DNA of 64,000 bases from an uncultured Bacteroidales bacterium (lineage in GTDB: Bacteria; Bacteroidota; Bacteroidia; Bacteroidales; F082). Below, one piece after another: positions 1 to 7,787 of this stretch; positions within the stretch are counted from its first letter, which is position 1; every line of letters begins with the position of its first letter. The position numbers were made by a program, and so were the translations under genes. The stretch lies in assembly GCA_900318265.1 (NCBI GenBank), contig ONKA01000004.1, forward strand, positions 62,001 to 126,000, read 5' to 3'. The notes under the pieces were generated by a model. The model was given only the letters and a program-made list of their open reading frames with translations, was not told the origin of the DNA and did no database searches.

Positions 1-91
1 ACACGCCCTTGAGGGCATGCACCTCCTCACTGCCTACGACGAACGTCCGCTTGAGGTTCTCAACCTTGATGATGGATTGCCGTTCGCTCAT
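1..91 (-). CDS. ABC transporter ATP-binding protein (N-terminal fragment, cut by window edge)
   Basis: Only the first 30 codons are present; the gene runs off the left edge. The visible start (MSERQSIIKVENLKRTF, then a VGSEEVHALKGV-type stretch) is the usual N-terminus of MacB/LolD-type ATPases, just before the Walker A motif. The ATG follows the stop of the periplasmic adaptor gene by 2 nt, so it belongs to the same operon (TolC, adaptor, ATPase). By family knowledge it would energise an FtsX-type permease in a tripartite efflux pump. The Walker motifs lie outside the window, so ATPase function is inferred from the N-terminus and context. Confidence 0.75.
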   Translation of the reverse strand, partial: MSERQSIIKVENLKRTFVVGSEEVHALKGV

Positions 92-93
92 GA

Positions 94-1365
94 TTATTTC
101 TGGCCACCTGAGTTGCCACCTTTATTGTTGTTATTGTTCCTATTTCTATCGGGAGGTCCGGGCATGAAAGGATTCTCTCCCTTCTTCACGGTCTTCTCCT
201 TGGCAACAAATTGTGCCGACAACACGACGGAGTCGCCAACCTGAACGCCTTGCTCGATGATCTTGTAGGCGCCATCACTCATGCCCACTTTCACGGGATA
301 CGGCATCATATCGGCTCCCTTCTTCAACCAAACTACCGAATGACTTGTTGCCGATGACTTGTCCATCTGCGGACGTTCACCTTGCGGTGGCTCAGGACGT
401 TGACCTTCGGGTTTGTCAGCTTTGCGGATGGCCTTCAGCACCGCCTCATCGGGCGTGAAGTTGAAAGCCTCTGCAGGCACGGCTAAACCCGTTTGCTCTT
501 CTGTGACAATGGTCACGCTGGCAGTCATGCCAGGGAAGAGTTTTTGATCGGGGTTAGGTGCCTCGATGATGACAGTATAGGTCACCACATTGCTCGTGGT
601 GGTAGGTTTCATGCGGATTTGGTTCACGGTGCCTTCAAACACATCGTCCATGTAGGCGTCGACGGTGAAGGTCACCCTCTGTCCCACTTTCACCTGCCCG
701 ATGTCGGCCTCGTCGACATCGGCTTCTACCTGCATCTTGGTCAAGTCATTGGCCAAGGTAAACAATGTAGGCGTACTGAACGAGGCAGCCACCGTCTGAC
801 CCACCTCTACGGCACGGTCGAGCACGATGCCATCGATAGGCGAATAGATTTCGGCATAGGCCAAGTCAACACGCGCCTGGTCGTATGAAGCTTGAGCGTT
901 TCGCTTGCTCATCTGCGCCTGCGTGTAGGAGTTCTGTGCCTCTTGGTAGGCAGCCAAGGTGGCAGCATTCGCTTCATAGAGCTGTTTGGTACGCTCGTAT
1001 GTCAGCTTGGCGTAGTTGAGCTGACTCTCGGCCGAAGTAAGGCTCGCCTTGGCACGGCTAAGGCTCTGGTTAAGGGTCTGCTTGTCCAATTCGGCCATCA
1101 ATTGACCTTTCTTTACCACGTCGTTGAAGTCGACATAGATTTTTTCCACCTTACCCGACACCTGGGTACCAACTTCAACGGTCTCCACCGGCTCAATGGT
1201 ACCTGTCGCAGTGACGGTATTCTCAACGGTATACTCCCCCACCACATGGGTTCGGATCACCAATTCCTTGTTTGCTGATTTCGTCAACTTGACGATGACT
1301 ATCGCGGCAATGGCCAAAACGATGATGCCCAAGATAATCAGCCATATTTTTCTTTTTTTCTTCAT
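94..1365 (-). CDS. MacA/HlyD-family periplasmic adaptor subunit
   Basis: 423 aa. One N-terminal membrane anchor (residues about 7-27), a lipoyl half-motif around 65-92, a long alpha-hairpin coiled coil (about 95-172, rich in A/Q/E), the second lipoyl half from about 172 and beta-barrel/MP domains after it. This is the architecture of MacA-like adaptors that link an inner-membrane ABC transporter to TolC. It lies downstream of the TolC gene and immediately upstream of an ABC ATPase, as expected for a tripartite pump. The last about 20 residues are an unusual low-complexity tail rich in Asn and Gly. Substrate cannot be told from sequence; macrolide, peptide or lipid export are all possible. Confidence 0.9.
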   Translation of the reverse strand: MKKKRKIWLIILGIIVLAIAAIVIVKLTKSANKELVIRTHVVGEYTVENTVTATGTIEPVETVEVGTQVSGKVEKIYVDFNDVVKKGQLMAELDKQTLNQSLSRAKASLTSAESQLNYAKLTYERTKQLYEANAATLAAYQEAQNSYTQAQMSKRNAQASYDQARVDLAYAEIYSPIDGIVLDRAVEVGQTVAASFSTPTLFTLANDLTKMQVEADVDEADIGQVKVGQRVTFTVDAYMDDVFEGTVNQIRMKPTTTSNVVTYTVIIEAPNPDQKLFPGMTASVTIVTEEQTGLAVPAEAFNFTPDEAVLKAIRKADKPEGQRPEPPQGERPQMDKSSATSHSVVWLKKGADMMPYPVKVGMSDGAYKIIEQGVQVGDSVVLSAQFVAKEKTVKKGENPFMPGPPDRNRNNNNNKGGNSGGQK

Positions 1366-1382
1366 AGTTGTTGTTCATTGTC

Positions 1383-1450
1383 GGGCCTTCGACAAGCTCA
1401 GGCACCTTAGACCATCGTATAATTCAGGTCCCTGAGCCCGTCGAAGGGCC
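1383..1450. repeat. Inverted pair of dispersed palindromic repeat (family 1)
   Basis: Two copies of the dispersed element face each other: a minus copy at about 1383-1410 (GGGCCTTCGACAAGCTCAGG) and a plus copy at 1427-1450 (GGTCCCTGAGCCCGTCGAAG), separated by about 16 nt. Together they can form a long hairpin, resembling REP/REPIN units. The pair fills the gap between the TolC gene and the adaptor gene of one operon, so it would be transcribed. Other copies are at 6632, 7707, 26595, 36245, 56751 and 60898. Confidence 0.85.
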
Positions 1451-1455
1451 GTTTG

Positions 1456-2760
1456 TCATAGAGTAATGTTTTTGCCCATATAGACATCCAAAATCTTCCG
1501 TTTCATCAACAAGGAATACTTGTTCTGTATATAAGAATTAAGGGCGTTCAGATAATTGTTTTGCTGTTGCAACAGCTCCACGGTGGTGATATTACCGTAT
1601 TGATACTGCATGTTGTATGCATTGAAGCTTTTGCTGTAGGCGTTTTCCTTGACTTGCGAAACCTGGTAGGCATTGTAAGCCGACACCACGTTTCTGTATG
1701 CCTGAACTGCCGCTTGGCGCACCGCGAGAGTCGATTGTTCGTAGTCCAACTGGGCTTGTTCCAAGGCGATGCGGCTCTTCTTCACATTGGCTTTGGTTTG
1801 TCCACGGCTATAAATCGGGATACTCATCGAAACGCCTACTGACTCGGTCGGTGTGCCATACCATTTCGAATTGCCATCGCTGTCGTACGACAAAATGCCC
1901 ATGCCCACGTTGGCATTGGCCGAGATGGAAGGGAAGTAATTGCCCCGCGCCAAGTCGACGCTCTTCTCAGCCAAACGGATGTCATAATCGCTCATGCGCA
2001 GGTCGGGCATGGTTTCCATGGCAAGGCTGACAGCTTCCTCTTCGGTAGGCAAGGTCTCTTTCAACATCTCAAGGTTATCGGTGTTGGGAGCAACAATCTC
2101 CAAATCATCGGAAGGGTTCATCGACAGCAACACTTTAAGGTCAAGCAGGTTGTTCTCGATGTTGATGCGAGTGTCCGCGACATTGTTCGAGTCGCTATAG
2201 TATTGCGCCTCAAGCAGCAAAAGGTCGCTCTCGAGGATGGTGCCCAAGCGATGACGTGCCTGACCTTGCTTCAATTGCGCGCGACTGGTGTTGAGCACCT
2301 CTTGCTGGTAACTCACCAATTCCTGATTACCAAGAATGGTGAGGAAACTTTGCAGAATTTGCAAAGTGAGTTGGTTGTCGTAGCGTTGCAACTGCACCTC
2401 ATTACGCTCCACGTTAAGACGGTTCTGCTCAATGGTGTTGTTGATGTTGCCACCTTGGTAAATCGTCACTGAGGAACCCACACCTACGTTGCCTGAGGTG
2501 GACCAGCCTTTTTCGTTGTTTGAAAGATTTTGTCCCACCGAAGCACTCAAACTAGGCAATCTTTGCTGTTTCGATTGCTCGTAGGAGGTCTCCAACGACT
2601 TGCCCGTCAGTTCCATCGTCTTGCGCTCATAACTATTGGCCAAAGCAAAACGCAAGCAATCCTCCAACGTAAAGCGATAGGACTGATGCTCTTGTGCTAT
2701 ACCCGAAAACACAAGAGACACAAAAAAGACAGATAGAAATATCTTCTTATAAACCACCAT
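1456..2760 (-). CDS. TolC-family outer-membrane efflux protein
   Basis: 434 aa with a signal peptide (about 1-22, ending in GIAQ). Two long amphipathic helical repeats, the first from the SLETSYEQSKQQRLPSLSAS region, and short beta-strand segments match the OEP fold. The 'LPSLSAS' and 'YFPSISANANVGMG' segments are the repeated strand starts typical of the family. It is the first gene of a minus-strand operon with the adaptor and ABC ATPase and would supply the outer-membrane channel. The start is the ATG with the signal peptide directly behind it; a TATTTTTG -7 box lies upstream. Confidence 0.92.
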   Translation of the reverse strand: MVVYKKIFLSVFFVSLVFSGIAQEHQSYRFTLEDCLRFALANSYERKTMELTGKSLETSYEQSKQQRLPSLSASVGQNLSNNEKGWSTSGNVGVGSSVTIYQGGNINNTIEQNRLNVERNEVQLQRYDNQLTLQILQSFLTILGNQELVSYQQEVLNTSRAQLKQGQARHRLGTILESDLLLLEAQYYSDSNNVADTRINIENNLLDLKVLLSMNPSDDLEIVAPNTDNLEMLKETLPTEEEAVSLAMETMPDLRMSDYDIRLAEKSVDLARGNYFPSISANANVGMGILSYDSDGNSKWYGTPTESVGVSMSIPIYSRGQTKANVKKSRIALEQAQLDYEQSTLAVRQAAVQAYRNVVSAYNAYQVSQVKENAYSKSFNAYNMQYQYGNITTVELLQQQNNYLNALNSYIQNKYSLLMKRKILDVYMGKNITL

Positions 2761-2780
2761 AATACATTAGTTATCAAACG

Positions 2781-2788
2781 CAAAAATA
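2781..2788 (-). promoter_or_regulatory. Bacteroidetes -7 box for the TolC operon
   Basis: On the minus strand this reads TATTTTTG, fitting TAnnTTTG, 21 nt upstream of the TolC start codon. No convincing -33 TTG is seen at the usual spacing, so it rests on the -7 match and position alone. Confidence 0.4.
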
Positions 2789-2825
2789 GAAAAAAAAACA
2801 CCAAAATGATAAAAATCAAGAAAAA

Positions 2826-2855
2826 TTGTCTTCTGATTAGTTTTTTGTATATTTG
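2826..2855 (+). promoter_or_regulatory. Bacteroidetes sigma-ABfr-type promoter of aqpZ
   Basis: A -33 TTG (2826-2828) and a -7 TATATTTG (2848-2855) are separated by 19 nt, which fits the Bacteroidetes housekeeping promoter. The aqpZ ATG lies about 85 nt downstream. Confidence 0.7.
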
Positions 2856-2940
2856 CAGTATCATAAAAGTCTTTTCTAAAAGAAAATATATCGGAAAACA
2901 AACCATTTCATTAAAATAACTAATTAAAATTCAAAACGTT

Positions 2941-3651
2941 ATGAAAACAGGTAACAAATTCTTCGCCGAATTGCTCGGCACATTCGTTTTGGTGTTTGGC
3001 GGTTGCGGTACCGCCGTTTTCGCCGGTAGAGCCTTTGGATTCCTTGGTGTTTCCATCGCCTTCGGTTTGACCGTTGTAGCCATGGCATACGGTGTCGGCC
3101 ACATCTCAGGCGCTCACCTCAATCCCGCCGTCAGCTTCGGCGTTTGGGCCAATGGCCGCATGAGTTTCAAAGACATGCTCATCTACTGGGTGGCCCAAAT
3201 CATCGGTGCCATCTGCGCCGCTGCTCTCATCTATGGTATTGTGAAATGCGGTAACATCGAACCTGGCAACTTTGCTGCCAACGACTTTGGTGCCGACCTC
3301 GCCAAGTGCGGTCCTAACTATTGGGACATCAACATGTGGGGCGCCCTGATCATTGAGGCCGTCCTGACCTTCGTGTTCTTGATTGTGATCCTCGGCGTCA
3401 CCGACGACCGTCACGCCAACGGCAAGTTTGGTGGTCTGGCCATCGGTCTCACCCTGGTACTCATCCACCTCATCAGCATCCCGCTGACCAACACTTCGGT
3501 CAACCCCGCCCGTTCTATCTCACAGGCCATCTTCGCTGGTGGTTCGGCTCTCAGCCACTTGTGGGTGTTCATCGTGGCTCCGCTGGTTGGCGCTGGCCTC
3601 GCTGGTCTGGCATACAAATGCCTCGGCGGCTGCAAGAAGTGCGAGAAATAA
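2941..3651 (+). CDS. aqpZ: Aquaporin Z-type water channel
   Basis: 236 aa MIP-family protein with six membrane segments and both NPA loops: SGAHLNPAVSFG and NTSVNPARS. The stretch LIHLISIPLTNTSVNPARS contains the His and Arg of a water-selective aromatic/Arg filter, close to E. coli AqpZ and unlike glycerol facilitators. It should give rapid osmotic water flux across the inner membrane. The gene is monocistronic, with its own consensus promoter upstream and a strong hairpin-T terminator about 35 nt after the stop. The C-terminus ends in a short Cys/Lys tail (GGCKKCEK), a small oddity. Confidence 0.95.
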   Translation: MKTGNKFFAELLGTFVLVFGGCGTAVFAGRAFGFLGVSIAFGLTVVAMAYGVGHISGAHLNPAVSFGVWANGRMSFKDMLIYWVAQIIGAICAAALIYGIVKCGNIEPGNFAANDFGADLAKCGPNYWDINMWGALIIEAVLTFVFLIVILGVTDDRHANGKFGGLAIGLTLVLIHLISIPLTNTSVNPARSISQAIFAGGSALSHLWVFIVAPLVGAGLAGLAYKCLGGCKKCEK

Positions 3652-3685
3652 TCTCTGCCGAATAAGCTAATATCAAAAACTTACT

Positions 3686-3731
3686 GGCCGTTTCATTCGC
3701 TGGTGATTCCGGCAAATGAAACGGCCTTTTT
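3686..3731 (+). terminator. Rho-independent terminator of aqpZ
   Basis: A perfect 12-bp stem (GGCCGTTTCATT at 3686-3697 pairing with 3715-3726) with a 17-nt loop is followed by a T run. It ends 21 nt before the next plus-strand start. Confidence 0.88.
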
Positions 3732-3752
3732 CATCGACTAAAACAAACGACT

Positions 3753-5720
3753 ATGAAAAAGACACTACTATTGCTTGCCCTCTTCTCCCTTTCATTAGGT
3801 TTGGTTGCACAGCAACCTGCCACGCGGGCTTTCATCGACACAGACGGTATCATCAAAACCGAAAGCGTACTTACCCAACTGCCGCCAGCAAGCCGCGACG
3901 GCTTGACACCCATGCCTGGCTTCCCGCTGAGCTTCAGTTCCAACACCACCTACAAACCCATGCGAGGCTTGGCTTTAGCAGACCTCAACAACGACGGTGC
4001 CGATGAGATTATCCTATGCCACAACGATGAAATCAACGTCATCGACGGGCAAGGCAATGTGCTTTGGACCCAACCTTTGGTGGGAGGCATGGCCCAGTAT
4101 CCTGCTGCTGTCGGCGACATCAACAAAGATGGAATACTTGAAATCGTATCCCTTACCGCCTATGGCAACGCCCGTGGCGGTATCAACGTTTTCGATGCTT
4201 CTGGCAACGTCTTGATGGCAACGGTCACCAACAACAACCCACTCATCTGCGCTCCCGTTTTGGCCGACCTCAACAACGACAGCGAATTGGAGATCATCTT
4301 CTGCGGTCGAGGAAAGGCCTCGGCCAGTATCTCAGCTGGCATCCATGCATGGAACCTGCAAGGCGAAGAAATCGAAGGCTTCCCCTTTGAGCTGCCTTCT
4401 ACACCTGCTTTCACTCCTACCTTGGCCGACATCGACGGTGACGGTTCACTTGAGATGTTCGTTTCAACAACCACTGCTTTGTATTGCGTCAGCCATACGG
4501 GCGAAGAGATATATAGGGTGGACAGCGAAGAAGCCTACAAATACTCCTATCAATCGCCGCTCGTTGTTGACTTCGAAGGCGATGGCAACTGGAGCATCGT
4601 TGGAGCCTGTCATGGCGACAACCCCAACCATTATGTGCGCGATGCCCACACGGGAGAGTACAGAACGGGATGGCCTAAACCTGTCCCCTATTGGACCTAC
4701 TCCACTCCGACAGTGGCCAAAAACGATGACGAATATGCCATCTTTATGGGTGTCTCTGGCGAAGGCAACGTATTCTACCAATACGATATGAGCGGCAATA
4801 TAGCTCCTGGATTTCCGCTTAACTTGACTTCGGGAGTTGAAGGCTTCATTTCAGTAGCCGACATCGATGGCGACGGCGAGAACGAAATCATCACCGACTT
4901 CAACCTGATGGATGGTGAGCAAGGCTACATTCGTGCTTGGGAGATGGACGGCACCGAGGTGACCGAGGGTTTCCCTCTCCGTCCGCAAGGTCTATCCTAT
5001 ATGAACGGTGCCAATTTCGGCGACATCGACGGCGACGGCAACTTAGAAATCGTCACCTTGACCTACGTACAGAATTTCTCACCTGACGACCCCGTGTATG
5101 TGACTGCCTATGCCTTGAACCAACCTGTTGAAAACCTGGCCTTTGGCACTTACAAAGGCGGTAACGACCGCATGGGATGGATTCGCGAAGAAGAGGTGGT
5201 CGTCAGTTGCAATCCCGTCCGTGACTTGGAGGCAGAAACCGGCGGTGACATATCACAAGTGTATCTGCACTGGTCCGAACCCGAATCTGGCTCAACGGGA
5301 AACCTGTTAGGCTACCTCATCCAGAAGAATGGCGAGTTCCTGGAGGAATTATTGGAAATGCCCGAATATGTGGATAACGAGGTTGAGTTCTTCCAAACAT
5401 ACGAATACGTTGTCATCGCCGTGTTCGACGACAACTGCGAGTCGGCCTGCGCCCCACTTTCGATAGAGTTAATTCCTGATGCCGTCCCAGAATACAGCAA
5501 GGAAGCCAAGGTCTATCCGAACCCTGCCCAGAACATGCTTCACATTGAAGGTACTGGTCTCACCGAAGTAGAGGTGTTCAACATCATGGGCCAAAGTGTA
5601 CTGAACATCAACGATAATATTGAGACAGTCGACATCAGCCATCTGCAAAACGGAATCTATTTCGTGCGTCTCAAAACCAATGACGGAGAAAAGACCGTGA
5701 AAATGGTTATCAAGAAGTAA
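3753..5720 (+). CDS. Secreted VCBS/FG-GAP repeat protein with T9SS sorting domain
   Basis: 655 aa. A signal peptide ends near AQQPA. The body is a beta-propeller of repeats carrying calcium-loop motifs such as DINKDGILEI, DIDGDGSLEM, DIDGDGENEI and DIDGDGNLEI. A fibronectin-III-like segment (about 480-575) follows, then a C-terminal sorting domain starting at KVYPNPAQNMLHIEG and ending in a KMVIKK tail. By family knowledge such proteins cross the outer membrane by the T9SS and are anchored at the surface or released; the propeller probably binds a ligand or partner. No catalytic motif is visible. The stop is 2 nt before hemW, so the two may be co-transcribed although functionally unrelated. 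Confidence 0.88.
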   Translation: MKKTLLLLALFSLSLGLVAQQPATRAFIDTDGIIKTESVLTQLPPASRDGLTPMPGFPLSFSSNTTYKPMRGLALADLNNDGADEIILCHNDEINVIDGQGNVLWTQPLVGGMAQYPAAVGDINKDGILEIVSLTAYGNARGGINVFDASGNVLMATVTNNNPLICAPVLADLNNDSELEIIFCGRGKASASISAGIHAWNLQGEEIEGFPFELPSTPAFTPTLADIDGDGSLEMFVSTTTALYCVSHTGEEIYRVDSEEAYKYSYQSPLVVDFEGDGNWSIVGACHGDNPNHYVRDAHTGEYRTGWPKPVPYWTYSTPTVAKNDDEYAIFMGVSGEGNVFYQYDMSGNIAPGFPLNLTSGVEGFISVADIDGDGENEIITDFNLMDGEQGYIRAWEMDGTEVTEGFPLRPQGLSYMNGANFGDIDGDGNLEIVTLTYVQNFSPDDPVYVTAYALNQPVENLAFGTYKGGNDRMGWIREEEVVVSCNPVRDLEAETGGDISQVYLHWSEPESGSTGNLLGYLIQKNGEFLEELLEMPEYVDNEVEFFQTYEYVVIAVFDDNCESACAPLSIELIPDAVPEYSKEAKVYPNPAQNMLHIEGTGLTEVEVFNIMGQSVLNINDNIETVDISHLQNGIYFVRLKTNDGEKTVKMVIKK

Positions 5721-5722
5721 AG

Positions 5723-6916
5723 ATGGCCGGCATCTACATCCATATTCCTTTCTGCAATTCGAAATGTGCCTATTGTGGGTTCTATTCACTGCCTTCCTTG
5801 AAGCTGAAAGAGCAGTTTTGGGAGGCTTTGAAAGCGGAGATTGTGGAAAGAAAGGATTACCTTCAGCGCGGGGGATTGCGGGTCAAGCCCGCAATGAGGC
5901 CCGCGCTGAAGGGCAATCACGATATGCCACCCATCAACACCATCTATTTCGGCGGCGGCACGCCTTCCTTACTATCCATAAACGAAATCGGCGAGCTATT
6001 GCACCTTATTAAGGAGACGTATCCCGTCGCCGAAAACGCTGAAATCACCCTTGAGGCCAATCCAGACACGCTTTCGTTAGAATACCTTGAAGGTTTGCGA
6101 CAACGTGGAGTCAACAGGCTCAGCATCGGCATTCAAAGCTTTTTTGACAATGACTTACAGTATCTAAGTCGTCGCCATGACTCACAACACGCCCGGCAAT
6201 GCATCGATTGGGCCAAACAAGAGGGCTTCAGCAACATCAGCATTGATTTGATTTATGGTCTGCCCACCTCAAACGCCGAGCAATGGAACCGCAACCTTGA
6301 CCTCTTTTTTGCATTGGACCTCCCCCACCTCTCGGCTTATGCACTCACCCTAGAGCCCAATGCCATTTTGACCAAACAAATCGAACTAGGAAAGGCGCAT
6401 CCCGTCAACGAAGAGGATGCCATACGTGATTATGACATCCTCTGCCAACGCGCCAATGAAAACAGTTATCTGCATTATGAGATCTCCAATTTCTGCCGCC
6501 GTGGGATGCATTCGAAGCACAATGCCAGTTATTGGTTCGGAACACCATACATAGGCTTCGGACCTTCTGCACATTCCTTCGATGGGGTCTCACGACAATG
6601 GAATGTTTCCAGCGTTGAACGTTATTGCGTCAGGGTCCCTGAGCCTGTCGAAGGGCCCTTTTACGAAAAAGAAATCCTCTCTCTGGAGCAGCAATACGAC
6701 GAATACATCATGCTGCGCCTCCGCACCCATTGGGGCATCGATTTGAAATGGCTCAAACGCGAGATGGGCGAGCGCTTTTCCACCTATTGCGAAAAACGCG
6801 CCCAACCTTTGATTGCCCAAGGCCGCCTCTCACAAACACGGGAATTCCTCTACCTCACCGACGCGCAGATGCTCTTCGCCGATGGTGTGGCAGAGGAATT
6901 ATTCTGGGATAACTAG
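5723..6916 (+). CDS. hemW: HemW-like radical SAM heme chaperone, with two in-frame repeat insertions
   Basis: 397 aa. The radical-SAM cluster motif is at Cys11-Cys15-Cys18 (HIPFCNSKCAYCGF). The GGGTPS SAM-binding strand is near 78-82, and the HemW hallmark HNASYW comes later. Family members act as heme-binding chaperones for heme insertion, although they are often misannotated as coproporphyrinogen oxidases. Two stretches do not belong to the fold. Residues 47-63 are encoded by a 51-bp palindrome (5861-5911). Residues 304-313 (VPEPVEGP) are encoded by a copy of the dispersed repeat (6632-6660). Both keep the frame, and the rest of the protein is intact, so the gene looks functional. The gene converges on the next one with 3 nt between stops. 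Confidence 0.92.
   Translation: MAGIYIHIPFCNSKCAYCGFYSLPSLKLKEQFWEALKAEIVERKDYLQRGGLRVKPAMRPALKGNHDMPPINTIYFGGGTPSLLSINEIGELLHLIKETYPVAENAEITLEANPDTLSLEYLEGLRQRGVNRLSIGIQSFFDNDLQYLSRRHDSQHARQCIDWAKQEGFSNISIDLIYGLPTSNAEQWNRNLDLFFALDLPHLSAYALTLEPNAILTKQIELGKAHPVNEEDAIRDYDILCQRANENSYLHYEISNFCRRGMHSKHNASYWFGTPYIGFGPSAHSFDGVSRQWNVSSVERYCVRVPEPVEGPFYEKEILSLEQQYDEYIMLRLRTHWGIDLKWLKREMGERFSTYCEKRAQPLIAQGRLSQTREFLYLTDAQMLFADGVAEELFWDN
5861..5911. repeat. 51-bp nested palindrome inserted in frame in hemW (family 2)
   Basis: Outer arms CTTCAGCGCGGG (5861-5872) and its complement (5900-5911) enclose inner arms ATTGCGGG (5875-5882) and CCCGCAAT (5888-5895) around a TCAAG loop. The palindrome length is 17 codons, so the frame is kept. 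It lies between the Cys cluster and the GGGTPS strand of HemW, where homologues usually have a short linker (family knowledge). Confidence 0.8.
6632..6660 (+). repeat. Family-1 repeat copy inside hemW
   Basis: The core GGTCCCTGAGCCTGTCGAAG matches the intergenic copies and is translated here as RVPEPVEGP. It lies inside the C-terminal part of HemW and leaves the frame open on both sides. Confidence 0.88.
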
Positions 6917-6919
6917 TTT

Positions 6920-7561
6920 TCAAAAGTATATCTTCGCAGCGACTTCACAACTGTTGAAATCGAAATGCCACTGCTTTGTGGTCACAGTTGTACCTGACGT
7001 TCCAATATCCATTTTAGATTGCGACCTATTTAACTGTCCTACGGTGGCATCTATCGCAAAATGCTGACTGACACGATATTCCAAAGCGAAATAGTTCACA
7101 TAAAAGCCCAATGATTTATAAGGATATTTCTCTGTTAAATATTGCGTCTCATGATATTTTGAATTTCCCATTTCAAAAGCTACACCTACTTCAGGCTTAT
7201 AGTAAAACTTGTCCGCAAGTTTGACATAGTAGGACAAATATGGTTTAAGCCATATAGCAGACGTTTTAACAAAAAGCCATTCAGAATTCTCCTGCCTATC
7301 AGGCACTTTGCTATACCCAACACCTACACCCAGCCCCAAAAGGAACCGCTTTGCAACAAAATAGCCAAAACTCGTTTCTAAACCATAATAAATATTTGAA
7401 GGAACGTTAGAAGTGGCATATTGTTGACCATTTGAAGCTTTTGACTTCGTATTTCCAAACCATGAATAACCTGCAAAATCAACAAATTTTTCACCTCTGT
7501 CCTGAGCAATAGCCCCTAAAGAAAGAAGAACAACCAAAATAAGTAATGCTAACTTTTTCAT
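6920..7561 (-). CDS. Small outer-membrane beta-barrel protein
   Basis: 213 aa with a clear signal peptide (MKKLALLILVVLLSLGAIAQ). The mature part alternates hydrophobic and polar residues with many aromatic residues and closes on an aromatic (AAKIYF). This is the pattern of 8-stranded OmpA/OmpX-like or 'OMP_b-brl' barrels. No enzymatic motif is seen. It is convergent with hemW and has a TAAATTTG -7 box 30 nt upstream of its start. Specific function is unknown. Confidence 0.75.
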   Translation of the reverse strand: MKKLALLILVVLLSLGAIAQDRGEKFVDFAGYSWFGNTKSKASNGQQYATSNVPSNIYYGLETSFGYFVAKRFLLGLGVGVGYSKVPDRQENSEWLFVKTSAIWLKPYLSYYVKLADKFYYKPEVGVAFEMGNSKYHETQYLTEKYPYKSLGFYVNYFALEYRVSQHFAIDATVGQLNRSQSKMDIGTSGTTVTTKQWHFDFNSCEVAAKIYF

Positions 7562-7590
7562 AATGCTTGATTTTAAGTGAATACTGAGTG

Positions 7591-7598
7591 CAAATTTA
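7591..7598 (-). promoter_or_regulatory. Putative -7 box of the small beta-barrel gene
   Basis: Reads TAAATTTG on the minus strand, 30 nt upstream of the ATG. No clear -33 element is visible. Confidence 0.4.
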
Positions 7599-7706
7599 TA
7601 CTATTTTTCCATTAGTCTTACTATTCCACAAAAAAAATCCCAGTTTTATCCTTATCAACCATTTTCTTTCCTATTTTTGGACTCCCAAATCATTATGACG
7701 GACTAA

Positions 7707-7755
7707 GGTCCCTGAGCCTGCGATCCCTGAGGCCCCTCGAAGGGTCGAAGGGCCG
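7707..7755 (+). repeat. Degenerate or duplicated family-1 repeat
   Basis: A rearranged copy: the CCCTGAGCCTG half appears, then a second CCCTGAGG half, then two CGAAGGG halves. It looks like a partial internal duplication of the element. It ends about 33 nt before the ATG of the dipeptidase gene, so it would be in the leader or promoter region. Confidence 0.75.
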
Positions 7756-7787
7756 GTTTCTTGAATACAAACACAAACACATTCAAT

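Noticed and set aside
1383-1450. CRISPR-like repeat units
   Set aside because: The repeats are dispersed singly or in inverted pairs through the window with no regular array, spacers or cas genes.
2941-3651. Glycerol facilitator (GlpF)
   Set aside because: The second NPA region has the His and Arg of the water-selective filter and close identity to AqpZ.
5723-6916. hemW as a pseudogene because of two insertions
   Set aside because: Both insertions keep the frame, and the Cys cluster, GGGTPS and HNxxYW motifs are intact.
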